From: Gordius sp. MW1
Taxonomy: Eukaryota; Nematomorpha; Gordioida; Gordea; Gordiidae
Length of the DNA stretch: 64,000 nt
Direction of reading: 5' to 3'
Assembly: GCA_964036665.1 (NCBI GenBank)
Contig: OZ038528.1
Location: forward strand, 8,190,501 to 8,254,500
In this document: one piece after another, positions 10,483 through 21,621 of the stretch
Layout: each line of letters starts with the position of its first letter
Numbering within the stretch: the first letter of the stretch is position 1
Translations under genes and position numbers: made by a program
Notes under the pieces: model-generated
Told to the model about the DNA's origin: nothing
The model's database searches: none
Seen by the model: the letters and a program-made list of their open reading frames with translations, nothing else

Positions 10483-12053
10483 ATGAGTACCAGAATTTAC
10501 ATTGGTAGAGTCAGTCATAGAGCCAGAGAAAAAGATATTGAAAGATTTGTTAAAGGTTATGGAAAAGTTCGTGATGTCACATTGAAAAACGGATATGGAT
10601 TTGTGGTAAGTTATTTTATATCCATAAATTAAGCCGACATGATACATTTTTGTATTTTGTGTGCATACTATGGATACAAAAATTATGTAATGTGTATGGC
10701 CTATATATTTTTATATACTCCAAAGGAAAGCATATATAACTTTTTAATTTCAGGAATTTGATGATCCACGAGATGCCGATGATGCGGTCTATGAATTAAA
10801 TGGCAAAGAATTATTAAGTGAAAGGTAAGTCTAACTTAGTGAATTATGATGAGTACATCTTTCGGGTTTGAACATAATGAAACCACAATATCTCTGAAAC
10901 TTTTGTCAATATTTATTAATAATTTTTTAGAGTAATTGTTGAATTAGCACGAGGACCAACTTCACGCTCTAATGGAAGCAGGAACGATAGATATGATAGA
11001 GATAGGGATCGAAGACCCCCACCATTTATGCAATCTAGAAGACCTAAAACTAATGAGAGGTATTGTTTTTTAATTATATACTAACGAACTTATTTAAGGT
11101 ATGGACCACCAACCAGAACAGACTATCGAGTAATCGTGGAAAATTTGTCAAGTCGCGTTAGTTGGCAGGTAGTTATACTTATTAATCAAACTTTTTTTGC
11201 CGTTAAGACTTTTTTAAATATTCAAATTTTATACTGTATGTTGCCAATACAAAATCAGGAATGGTAAACTCTTAGTCTAACTGATGACATTATCAGGGTG
11301 CTTGCACTTACTCTAGCTCTTTATTAACTACTATGATGGGTTTTCCTTGATCTCAGAGGGTGCTGGTCAATGAATAACTACTCTCTAGGGTCCTTTAAGA
11401 TGCACTACTTTGAGGTCACTATACATACTGCTGGGCTAGGGGTTTTAAAAGGTAAAATAAGTTTGTCCTTTAACCCTTATATCATTTTTCTTGCATATTT
11501 TTCCTAATTTATATGTTTTTCTCTAATTTAAATATATTTAGGATCTCAAAGATTACATGAGGACTGCTGGGGAAGTTACTTATGCAGATGCACATAAATT
11601 GAGAAAAAATGAAGGGTAATTTTTTTGATGTATGTTGCTTATATATTTTTTTTAGTGTTGTTGAATTTGCCACCTCAGAAGACCTAAAAAATGCAATTAG
11701 TAAACTTGATGACACTGAGCTCTCAGGGCGAAGGATAAGATTAGTTGCAGAAAATCCTAAAAGAAGAAGGTAAATAATAATTTTTCAACATATAAATTGA
11801 TTTTAGATCTAAAAGTAAAAGTCGATCAAGATCCAGGAGTTATTCTAGGTCAAGATCTCATTCTAAATCAATTTCCAGAAGTAAATCCAAATCACGTGAA
11901 CGCAGTAGGTCAAGATCTAAATCTCCACAATACAACCATTCAGCATCACGATCAAGGTCAATCTCTCAACATGATGGGAACAATATGGATCAAGATAATG
12001 AAAGATCAAGGTCAAGATCATACAATGGTGCAGTTGAAACTTCTCAGAATTAA
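10483..12053 (+). CDS. SRSF6-like: SR splicing factor, SRSF4/5/6 (B52) group
   Basis: Nuclear pre-mRNA splicing factor that binds exonic enhancers through its RRMs and recruits spliceosome parts through its RS tail. Seven exons with GT-AG borders join in frame to 275 aa: 10483-10605, 10754-10824, 10931-11059, 11099-11168, 11542-11615, 11656-11769, 11807-12053. RRM1 spans about residues 5-72, with RNP1 KNGYGFVEF and [15 protein letters not shown]. The second, pseudo-RRM (about 116-188) carries the SWQDLKD signature at 129-135. Residues 194-275 are an RS domain ([13 protein letters not shown]-type). Introns 3, 5 and 6 are only 39, 40 and 37 bp. Intron 4 (373 bp) is long by comparison and holds a possible poison exon. 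The start ATG opens RRM1 immediately, as in the family. SRSF4, 5 and 6 cannot be told apart here. Confidence 0.95.
11259..11451 (+). other. Possible poison (NMD) exon in SR-gene intron 4
   Basis: Within the only long downstream intron (11169-11541) is a less AT-rich block with a possible acceptor (CAG at 11256-11258) and donor (AAAAGGTAAAA, GT at 11452-11453). Read in the phase left by exon 4, it gives GAA TGG TAA, a stop at the third codon. SR genes are known to autoregulate through stop-containing cassette exons. The polypyrimidine tract is weak, so this is inference; a transposon relic is the alternative. Confidence 0.35.
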
Positions 12054-12924
12054 TATTTACATGTATTGATTTAATGTTTCTTTATTGTAGATATATAAAA
12101 CAAAATGTATTAAATTGTATGCCATTATAAATATATCTATTTATCTAGAAATGTATATCGTATTTTTTCATCCTTTGAAACATCTTATTGTTAACCACTA
12201 CAATTTTTTTCAGCATTCTATCAATATGAAATAAATTTAAAAAGTAGCTAAACTGTCGTTTCAAAATTAAAACAAAATGTGAATTAAAAACTGGACCGCC
12301 TGGGGGCCGTGTACGTAAGACCCACCCATTACATAATTGAATATATTTTAATTTGTATCTTTTAATATAAACATCTGTGTTTTTATAATGTTCTACTAAT
12401 TTATCAAATTAGCAAGTAAAATTGAAATATGTTTCCCTCCTAATTCATTCGCGCATTATAATTATAGAGATTACAAGTACGCGTAATCCCATGATGGGGC
12501 AACCAGAATTTGAAAAAATGTTTTTAGATTAAAAAATTTTGATTAATAAAATATGTGGTACTACCCGTCATTGCTTCTCCAATTATACCGTCTAGCAATA
12601 TTAAAGTAAATTTTGATCATTAGATTAGTTTTACTCGAGCTTTGTGTAAAATTTTCAAATATATATATACTCTAACAAATTTTAAAAGCTCTCTTCAAAT
12701 TTCCTTTATAAAATATCTCTGCTTTTTCATTTCATAAACTAAAAGATAAAATAGTGGAAAAGGGAAGAAGCCAAAGCAATTAAAAAATATAACCTTATAT
12801 TTTAAAAGTATTTTATTTGACATATAGCGCATTATACATACCTGCTACAAACCTGTAGGTCGCCTTTTAAAATATAAAAAACTCATTTCACCGGAAATTA
12901 TTGATAATTTATTATTTTTACATG
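12054..12924. other. SR-gene 3' flank, no further gene seen
   Basis: Contains the 3' UTR, with AATAAATTT at about 12229 as one possible polyadenylation signal. The rest is AT-rich and unremarkable. Confidence 0.5.
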
Positions 12925-12933
12925 ATTAATAGT

Positions 12934-13516
12934 AGAGATGCACCGATACCACTATTTTGTGCCGATACCGATACCAGCCGATACTTAAGATTTTTTTGCC
13001 GATACCGATACCATGCCGATACTTATAATAAAAAAAATTTTATACTAAATGTCTAGTTTTTAAATGTTTCCTTAAATTTGAAGTGTTAAAGGAATGTTTG
13101 TCTTTGCCCCCACGACTTATTTTAGCTTTGCATAATTCAAAGATTACATTTTTTTCATCTGCTGACACAACAAAATAACTCCATAGTGTATCTAAAGAAT
13201 CCATCTAAGGCTTAATATATAATAATTTTTAAAATAAAATAATATTTACTTAAAAGCGCAGTCGGAACAGATGGTCAATGAGTTTATTATACTCCACATA
13301 GAAATATTTATAGCCAATCAAATGAAACAATTTTCAAAAAATTTGAAAAGTCCTCTATTTTTTAATCGTAGGAGATACTATAAGTATTATTTTTTGAGTT
13401 TCATATTAAAAAAGGTATCGGCTTGGTAATTGCCGATACTAGCAAAGTATCGGCCGATAGTTTTGGCAAGGTATCGGCGCCGATACCATGCCGATACTTG
13501 GTATCGGTGCATCTCT
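12934..13516. mobile_element. TIR element with GCCGATAC subterminal repeats
   Basis: The ends are AGAGATGCACCGATACC and its exact inverse GGTATCGGTGCATCTCT. Both ends carry multiple GCCGATAC-type motifs, as expected of transposase-binding sites. The interior is AT-rich and non-coding. It is flanked by GT on both sides and sits at the left tip of the giant palindrome (13518-18323): removing it and one GT rebuilds 'attaatag' + TAGTGTTG. Confidence 0.85.
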
Positions 13517-13609
13517 GTAGTGTTGTAAAAACGGCTGGCTGGTTTTTCCCAGCGTGTTGCCAAGCTTGGTAATTGGTGTATAAATAACGCCTAACCCTTT
13601 CAGTTTTAG

Positions 13610-13800
13610 GTGAATTTTTTTGGTTTACCCTTGGTGTATTGGCGCTTTTTACACCCATACACCAAGAGTGTTTGGGTGAAATTTCTTGGTTCACCCTTGG
13701 TGTATTGGCGCTTTTCACACCCATACACCAAGGGTGTTTGGGTGAAATTTTTTGGTTCACCCTTGGTATTGGCGCTTTTCACACCCATACACCTTTGGTA
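13610..13800. repeat. 63-bp satellite, left arm, about 3 units
   Basis: Nearly three units of 'cacccttggtgtattggcgc' + 'ttttcacacccatacaccaa' + 'gagtgtttgggtgaaattt'. It is the inverse of the array at 16871-18232. The last unit is shortened. Confidence 0.9.
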
Positions 13801-14018
13801 ACCTTTTGGTTTGGTTTTGGTCGTTTAGGGTTGTGTATGGAAATATGTAAAGTTTTTATAATTTTTGTATTTAATAGTTATTTATTTATGTAATCAACTT
13901 TTATTGATGGGAAATATGAAATGATGTCACTAAGCTAGTTATAATCAACCTATAATTTGTTCCAATTGGTATGCGATACATCATTCACTCAGATCATTAA
14001 AGGTGTTTTATGAAAATA

Positions 14019-14945
14019 TTTTTTTCACCTGTTCATTGTGAAACAGGTGACAAATTCCTAAATCTTTAATATCTATTGAAATAAATATTTTTTGGGGAAA
14101 TTGGTTCATTATATGACTAAAACAAGTTTTAAATATGAAAATAATATTTCTTCACCTGTTCAATGTGAAACAGGTGATAATTCCAAAATCTTTGATATCT
14201 ATTGAAATGAATATTTTTTTGGGAAATTGGTTTATTATATGACTAACACAACTTTTAAACATGAAAATAATATTTTTTCACCTGATGTAAAACAGGTGAC
14301 AAATTCCTAAATCTTTAATATCTATTGAAATGAATATTTTTTTTGGAAATTGGTTCATTATATGACTAACACAACATTTAAGCATGAAAATAATATTTTT
14401 TCACCTGTTCAATGTAAAACAGGTGACAAATTCCAAAATCTTTAATATCTATTGAAATGAATATTTTTTTTGGAAATTGGTTCATTATATGACTAACACA
14501 ACTTTTAAACATGAAAATAATATTTTTTCACCTGTTCAATGTAAAACAGGTGACAAATTCCTAAATCTTTAATATCTGTTGAAATGAATATTTTTTTGGG
14601 AAATTGGTTCATTATATGATTTAACAAGTTTTAAACAAGAAAATAATATTTTTTCACCTGTTCAATGTTTATTATATGACTAACACAACTTTTAAACATG
14701 AAAATAATATTTTTTCACCTGTTCAATGTAAAACAGGTGACAAATTCCTAAATCTTTAATATCTATTGAAGTGAATATTTTTTTTGGGAAATTGGTTCAT
14801 TATATGACTAAAACAACTTTTAAACTCGAAAATAATATTTTTCACCTGGTAAATGTGAAACAGGTGACAAATTCCAAATTTTTAATATCGATTGTAATGA
14901 ATATTTTTTTTGGAAATAGGTTTATTATATGACTAAGTTTTAAGC
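14019..14945. repeat. 127-bp satellite, left arm, about 8 units
   Basis: Each unit starts with a conserved hairpin TTCACCTGTT-caatgta-AACAGGTGA, followed by 'aatatctattgaaatgaata' and 'ggttcattatatgactaac'. One copy near 14653 is truncated and followed directly by the next. Confidence 0.9.
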
Positions 14946-15369
14946 ATGATAATATATAATGGAAGTTTTGAGTAGTTAGGTTTACTCTACATTAACTTTT
15001 ATAAAAATGATTTTAATTGGCTTATTCTAAGACGAATATAAGTTGTATAAAATTTGTGGTCAGACAAAAGGTGTCATTGACTTTTTTTCTATAAATGCTA
15101 CTTGTTTTAATATTGCTTTGTGCAAAATATCGGAAAATAAATGAATTGACCCAATTTAAAGATTATGACACCTTTTGTCTGACCACAAATTTTATACAAC
15201 TTATATACGTCTTAGAATAAGCCAATTAAAATCATTCTTATAAAAGTTAATGTAGATTAAACCTAACTCCTCAAAACTTCCATTATATATTATTTTCATG
15301 TTTAAAACTTGTATTTGTCATATAATGGACCAATTTCCAAAAAAAAATTCATTTCAATAGATATTAAAG

Positions 15370-16690
15370 ATTTAGGAATTTGTCATCTGTTTCACATTTA
15401 ACAGGTGAAAAAATATTATTTTCGAGTTTAAAACTTGTTTTAGTCATATAATGAACCAATTTCCCCAAAAAATATTCATTTCAATAGATATTAAAGATTT
15501 TGGAATTTGTCACCTGTTTTACATTGAACAGGTGAAAAAATATTATTTTCATGTTTAAAACTTGTTTTAGTCATATAATGAACCAATTTCCCCAAAAAAT
15601 ATTCATTTCAATAGATATTAAAGATTTTGGAATTTGTCACCTGTTTTACATTGAACAGGTGAAAAAATATTATTTTCATGTTTAAATGTTGTGTTAGTCA
15701 TATAATGAACCAATTTCCAAAAAAAATATACATTTCAATAGATATTAAAGATTTAGGAATTTGTCACCTGTTTTACATTGAACAGGTGAAAAAATATTAT
15801 TTTCATGTTGTGTTAGTCATATAATGAACCAATTTCCAAAAAAAATATTCATTTCAATAGATATTAAAGATTTAGGAATTTGTCACCTGTTTAACATTGA
15901 ACAGGTGAAAAAATATTATTTTCATGTTTAAAAGTTGTGTTAGTCATATAATGAACCAATTTCCCAAAAAAATATTCATTTCAATAGATATTAAAGATTT
16001 TGGAATTTGTCACCTGTTTTACATTGAACAGGTGAAAAAATATTATTTTCATGTTTAAATGTTGTGTTAGTCATATAATGAACCAATTTCCAAAAAAAAT
16101 ATTCATTTCAATAGATATTAAAGATTTAGGAATTTGTCACGTGTTTTACATTGAACAGGTGAAAAAATATTATTTTCATGTTTAAAAGTTGTGTTAGTCA
16201 TATAATGAACCAATTTCCCAAAAAAAATATTCATTTCAATAGATATTAAAGATTTTGGAATTTGTCACCTGTTTTACATTGAACAGGTGAAAAAATTTTA
16301 TTTTCATGTTTAAATGTTGTATTAGTCATATAATGAACCAATTTCCAAAAAAAATATTCATTTCAATAGATATTAAAGAATTTAAAATTTGTCACCTGTT
16401 TCACATTGAACAGGTGAAAAAATATTATTTTCTTGTTTAAAACTTGTTTTAGTCATATAATGAACCAATTTACCCAAAAAAATATTCGTTTCAAAAGATA
16501 TTAAAGATTCAGGAATTTGTCACCTGTTTCACATTGATCAGGTGAAAAAATATTATTTTCGATTTTAAAACTTGTTTTAGTCACATAATGAACCAATTTC
16601 CAAAAAAATATTCATTTCAATAGATATTAAAGATTTTGACATTTGTCACCTGTTTCACCTTAGAAAGGTAAAAAAAATATTTTCATAATA
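15370..16690. repeat. 127-bp satellite, right arm, about 11 units, inverted
   Basis: The same unit as 14019-14945 in reverse orientation, about 11 copies with ACAGGTGAAAAAATATTATT junctions. Copy number differs from the left arm although the flanking blocks still pair. Confidence 0.9.
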
Positions 16691-16870
16691 CACCTTTAAT
16701 GGTCTGCTCTGCATGAATGATGTATCGCATACCAATTGAAACAAATTATAGGTTAATTATAACTAGCTTAGTTACGTCATTTCATATTTCCCATCAATAA
16801 AAGTTCTCTACATAAATAAATAACTATTAAATACAAAAACGACCAAAACCAAACCAAAAGGTTACCAAAG

Positions 16871-18232
16871 GTGTATGGATGTGAAAAGGGCCAATACACC
16901 AAGGGTGAACCAAAAAATTTCACCCAAACACTCTTGGTGTATGGGTGTAAAAAGCGCCAATACACCAAGGGTGAACCAAGAAATTTCACCCAAACACTCT
17001 TGGTGTATGGGTGTAAAAAGCGCCAATACACCAAGGGTGAACCAAGAAATTTCACCCAAACACTCTTGGTGTATGGGTGTAAAAAGCGCCAATACACCAA
17101 GGGTGAACCAAGAAATTTCACCCAAACACTCTTGGTGTATGGGTGTAAAAAGCGCCAATACACCAAGGGTGAACCAAGAAATTTCACCCAAACACTCTTG
17201 GTGTATGGGTGTAAAAAGCGCCAATACACCAAGGGTGAACCAAGAAATTTCACCCAAACACTCTTGGTGTATGGGTGTAAAAAGCGCCAATACACCAAGG
17301 GTGAACCAAGAAATTTCACCCAAACACTCTTGGTGTATGGGTGTAAAAAGCGCCAATACACCAAGGGTGAACAAAAAAATTTCACCCAAACACTCTTGGT
17401 GTATGGGTGTAAAAAGCGCCAATACACCAAGGGTGAACCAAGAAATTTCACCCAAACACTCTTGGTGTATGGGTGTAAAAAGCGCCAATACACCAAGGGT
17501 GAACCAAGAAATTTCACCCAAACACTCTTGGTGTATGGGTGTAAAAAGCGCCAATACACCAAGGGTGAACCAAGAAATTTCACCCAAACACTCTTGGTGT
17601 ATGGGTGTAAAAAGCGCCAATACACCAAGGGTGAACCAAGAAATTTCACCCAAACACTCTTGGTGTATGGGTGTAAAAAGCGCCAATACACCAAGGGTGA
17701 ACCAAGAAATTTCACCCAAACACTCTTGGTGTATGGGTGTAAAAAGCGCCAATACACCAAGGGTGAACAAAAAAATTTCACCCAAACACTCTTGGTGTAT
17801 GGGTGTAAAAAGCGCCAATACACCAAGGGTGAACAAAAAAATTTCACCCAAACACTCTTGGTGTATGGGTGTAAAAAGCGCCAATACACCAAGGGTGAAC
17901 CAAGAAATTTCACCCAAACACTCTTGGTGTATGGGTGTAAAAAGCGCCAATACACCAAGGGTGAACCAAGAAATTTCACCCAAACACTCTTGGTGTATGG
18001 GTGTAAAAAGCGCCAATACACCAAGGGTGAACCAAGAAATTTCACCCAAACACTCTTGGTGTATGGGTGTAAAAAGCGCCAATACACCAAGGGTGAACCA
18101 AGAAATTTCACCCAAACACTCTTGGTGTATGGGTGTAAAAAGCGCCAATACACCAAGGGTGAACAAAAAAATTTCACCCAAACACTCTTGGTGTATGGGT
18201 GTAAAAAGCGCCAAACACCAAGGGTGAACCAA
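16871..18232. repeat. 63-bp satellite, right arm, about 21 units, highly homogeneous
   Basis: About 21 nearly identical 63-bp units. The main variant is 'gaaccaagaaatttcaccc' versus 'gaacaaaaaaatttcaccc', scattered through the array. Each unit has nested inverted motifs: CTTGGTGTAT with ATACACCAAG, and GGGTGAA with TTTCACCC. Because 63 is a multiple of three and the unit lacks stops in several frames, open frames of 450-490 codons exist on both strands; they are not genes. Confidence 0.95.
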
Positions 18233-18331
18233 AAAAATTCACCTAACACTGAAAGGGTTTGGTGGGAAAAAACGCTAACCCTTGCAGGCGACCAATCTAA
18301 AACCTTGGTTTTTTACAACACTAATTAATAG

Positions 18332-19727
18332 TAACACTTGTAACATATAAATATTGTTTAATCATTTCGGCAAGATATTACAATTCGAAATGAGAAAAGC
18401 AAAATAATTTTTTTATACGGGCCCAATCTTTTGAATTTTTATAATATTTATATTTGAAACCTACGACAGGCAGGTTTCTAATATATAAATATTACGTTCA
18501 TATAAAAAAAATTAACAGATATGTTAATAATGTTTATCTTAATAACGAAAAAGGCTGAATATTAAATTTTTGGTTTTTTGTATTGCCGAGAAAATGATCG
18601 GGTTCCATTCCATAAAGGTGTTGCCGCTAATTCCTCCTGCATCTTTTTTAGTCCGCGTCAAATATTTAAAACAAAAACAGCCGAGGTGTTAAAATTTTTA
18701 AAATACTCGGACGTAACAATACTATAATTTTTGTTCCATTGCGACAACCACTCTCACAACTTTTGGCCCCCAAGCCTTAAAAATTATTTAAAATTTATGG
18801 AAACACATTTCTTTGCTATCCCATGATAATCGCGAATCTTTTTTTATAAGACGGAAAATCGGCATTACTGTTTGTAAATAAAATTCAATAGAAATATTTG
18901 GAATGTTTTCCAAATATTTATAATACTCAACTTTATTTCATTCATCTTCACAAAATATGTATTATTATCTTATTTTGATATGTGTTTAATTAAATGATAT
19001 TATTTAAATTAACCTCTCGAGATATTTTTCTGAATAAGAATTTTTAGTATTTATATGCCGCTATATAAGTGCCCTTTCTTTCCTTAGGAACGGCATCCGT
19101 TGAACTTTAATTTATTTTTCATTAAAGGTAATAATTTCTACCGTAAGAATATGGTTTTCATTTTAGTAAAATATTTTAGCCGATAACCAAATCCAAATTC
19201 AGTTAAAACGAAATAAGGGTTAAATCAGGAGGACAAACATAACATATAACTTTAGTGTAACATTCTAAGATCTCGATTCAAAAATATTTAAATTCGTGAT
19301 ATAGCAATCCAAAGTCGAGAATCAGCAACCCACGTAAACACTATGACAAATTCTAGAAATTTTTTAACCCAAGCCTCACCCAAAAATAATTTATTCTTAT
19401 CTTAACCAGATATTTGCACCCTAATAAATTTAACACTAATTTTATCAAAACAGATTCGCGTTTAGATATAAAATCCTAAACCCGCCGCTTTTCCTGAGCT
19501 TTTTAATTTTCTAAAAAAACACGATTATATATATATGGGTGTGACGGTGGTTTCAAAAGTAACAACTGATTTGATGAATGCCATTTAGCTTTCTGCTATC
19601 AAATTATAGAGGATTAAAAAACAAACAACATCTAGGGTTCATAAGATATTTTGAACAATTTTGAAATGCGAGAGTTATACTATTAAGGATTGCCCTTTTC
19701 TTGAGTTCAGTACTAGAATCAGTAAAA
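18332..19727. other. Intergenic, no supported feature
   Basis: AT-rich sequence without tandem arrays, paired ends or convincing coding frames. A short motif near 18475-18495 ('aggtttctaatatataaat') resembles a Helitron start or CCCG-repeat end but has no partner. Confidence 0.5.
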
Positions 19728-19996
19728 TCTTATATATAAAAATGAAACTATGTATATATGTGTGTATGTATGTGTGTATGCCGCCACCAATTTTGGAAAA
19801 CTACCAGACCGATTTGGCTCAAAATTTCATAGTTTATTCCTGCCACTCCGGAGCGTGTTTTAAGATATGTTCCAGCCAAATCGGTCGAGTAGTTTTCGAG
19901 ATATTTTGTTTTATGCGTTTTGACGTTGTATCGAACGTCAATCAAACGCCCCCATCACGTACTGTCTATCTAATATCTATCGTGTAGTGTAAGTAG

Positions 19997-21362
19997 CAGA
20001 GGTCAGATTTGTTTAAATTTTTTTGCCCGAACCCGGCCCGGTTTGATTTTATGATTAAATTGCCCGCCCGGCCCGCCCGAACCCTTCTCAGTGTCCGCCC
20101 GGCCAGGCCCGAAGCGCAAGAACTCCCCGAAATGCCCGCCCGGCCCGGCCCGAAGCGCAAGAGCTGCCCGCCCGGCCCGGCCCGAAGCGCAAGTAAAAGT
20201 ATTACACTTTTTATTATTAAACATGTTAAAAAATAAAAAAATGCAGGATATCACGCAAATGAACACTTTGAATTGAAATACCACGAGATTTACTTGAAAT
20301 TGAATGGATTAAATACTGTAAAGTAAATGTGAAAAAGAAAATAATAGCGAAGCGATTAAATTTAGTAGAATGAAAATGAATATGAAAACGTTTTTAAGAG
20401 AGTTGGATGTTTGTCTAGACTGCACGTGCACGCACATGCACAGCACATGCGTTCGTTAGTTAGCAATAAAAAAAGGAAAGGACGTAAAAGTAATAGTAAA
20501 GTAAATATTCAACAAATTCATTAAAAATGCGATACTCTCAACAAGGGTTAAATAAAGGGTACAGACAGAGATCAGAAGAATGCCCGGCCCTTAATAAAGC
20601 ACACTAAAAAAATAGAATTTTAATTAGCATTTCGAATCAATCAAATTGTGTTGTGTTGAGCCCAAGGTCATGGAGGGATAAAAATATGCATCTTTCATAT
20701 TATTACAAGTGTGGTTTGGTAACACTTCAGAGGTTGGGTCAAAAATGTTAACACGGATGGTATTTGGGCTATTAATTACCCCAAACTAATAGCTATAACT
20801 TAGATATTTTATAATTTAAACTTGTCAAAATTTGTTAATATATTAATTTGTCTATTTGATCAAGTGGTTTTAATTTTATGCCTATAATTATAGAAAACGA
20901 ATTTATTTTGCACAGCATTTTTAAACGGCTTGGGGTCATTACCATTATAACCCCACCCGACCTATGAAGTGTTAAAGGTGAAGTGTGTAAGGCAATTCAA
21001 TCTAGCTAGAAATTTTCAAAAATAATCCATTTTATATAAAAAGTCACACCCTACCCTAGCCCTACAATAATTTATTTATGCCCGAATCTTATCAAAGCGT
21101 GCCCGCCCGGGCCGCCCGAAAAGTAAAACGTGCCCGCCCGGGCCCGCCCGAAAGGTAAAATTTAAGACAGTTGACCGGCCCGGCCCGGCCCACAAAAAGT
21201 CACACCCTACCCTAGCCCTACAATAATTTATTTATGCCCGAATCTTATCAAAGCGTGCCCGCCCGGGCCGCCCGAAAAGTAAAACGTGCCCGCCCGGGCC
21301 CGCCCGAAAGGTAAAATTTAAGACAGTTGACCGGCCCGGCCCGGCCCGCAATCTGGTCTCTG
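19997..21362. mobile_element. CCCG-rich hAT-like element nested in Helitron C
   Basis: The ends are CAGAGGTCAGATTTG and, inverted, CAATCTGGTCTCTG. The flanks are 'gtaagtag' (19989-19996) and 'gtaggtag' (21363-21370), an 8-bp duplication with one mismatch. The related Helitron at 18-580 carries the uninterrupted site ('gtgtaggttgtgtagtgtg', about 320-340). The interior has dense CCCGCCCGG clusters and no transposase. Confidence 0.75.
21038..21342. repeat. 156-bp tandem duplication within the CCCG-rich element
   Basis: Starting at 21038 and again at 21194, the same sequence ('aaaaagtcacaccctaccct', then CCCG clusters to 'gttgaccggcccggcccgg') is repeated almost without change, so the duplication is recent. 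Confidence 0.9.
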
Positions 21363-21621
21363 GTAGGTAGTGTGATAAATGGAGTAGGCATGTGTTGCGG
21401 AAAATGAAAACTTTTAACGCACTTTGAAACATATCAAAGCCATTTTTTGCTTATTTTTCACGTCAATTATTATTAATTTTATTATTATAGGACAGTCGTG
21501 TCCCCCCCCCCTCCTGCGTGGCTAAATAAATTAAAAAATCTAATTTTGTAATTTTTTGCACGTTAAATAAGAAGAAAAATGAAAATACTTTTAACAAAGT
21601 GCCAATAAATGTTGATATATC

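Larger units (their letters stand above)
13518..18323. mobile_element. Giant palindromic (foldback) hAT-like element, 4.8 kb
   Basis: The ends are TAGTGTTGTAAAAA and its inverse. From both ends inward the sequence mirrors itself: 63-bp satellite, a unique block with 'gtatgcgatacatcattca' (left near 13969, inverted near 16714), 127-bp satellite, then a unique block to the centre. The arms meet at 'cagacaaaaggtgtcat' (about 15062) and 'atgacaccttttgtctg' (about 15166), leaving an unpaired loop of roughly 80 bp (15084-15163). An 8-bp repeat 'attaatag' lies at 12925-12932 and 18324-18331; the left copy is separated by the later insertion at 12934-13516. Termini of this type plus an 8-bp duplication fit hAT. 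No transposase is present. Two small relatives lie at 31263-31422 and 52363-52551. Confidence 0.8.

Noticed and set aside
11797-12069. A 90-codon open frame over the SR-gene end
   Set aside because: It is a shifted reading of exon 7; the correct frame gives the RS domain.
14019-18232. CRISPR-like regular repeats
   Set aside because: Units are fully repeated without unique spacers, unit length is 63 or 127 bp, and the setting is a eukaryotic palindromic element.
16777-18328. Open frames of 450-490 codons on both strands, resembling a repetitive protein
   Set aside because: They exist in several frames and strands at once because the 63-bp satellite unit is a multiple of three and lacks stops in those frames. 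There is no conserved start, and the same units lie in the left arm without long frames.
20003-20284. Gly/Pro/Arg-rich open frames
   Set aside because: They arise from CCCG-rich repeat islands read in any frame, with no homologous relation and no start context.
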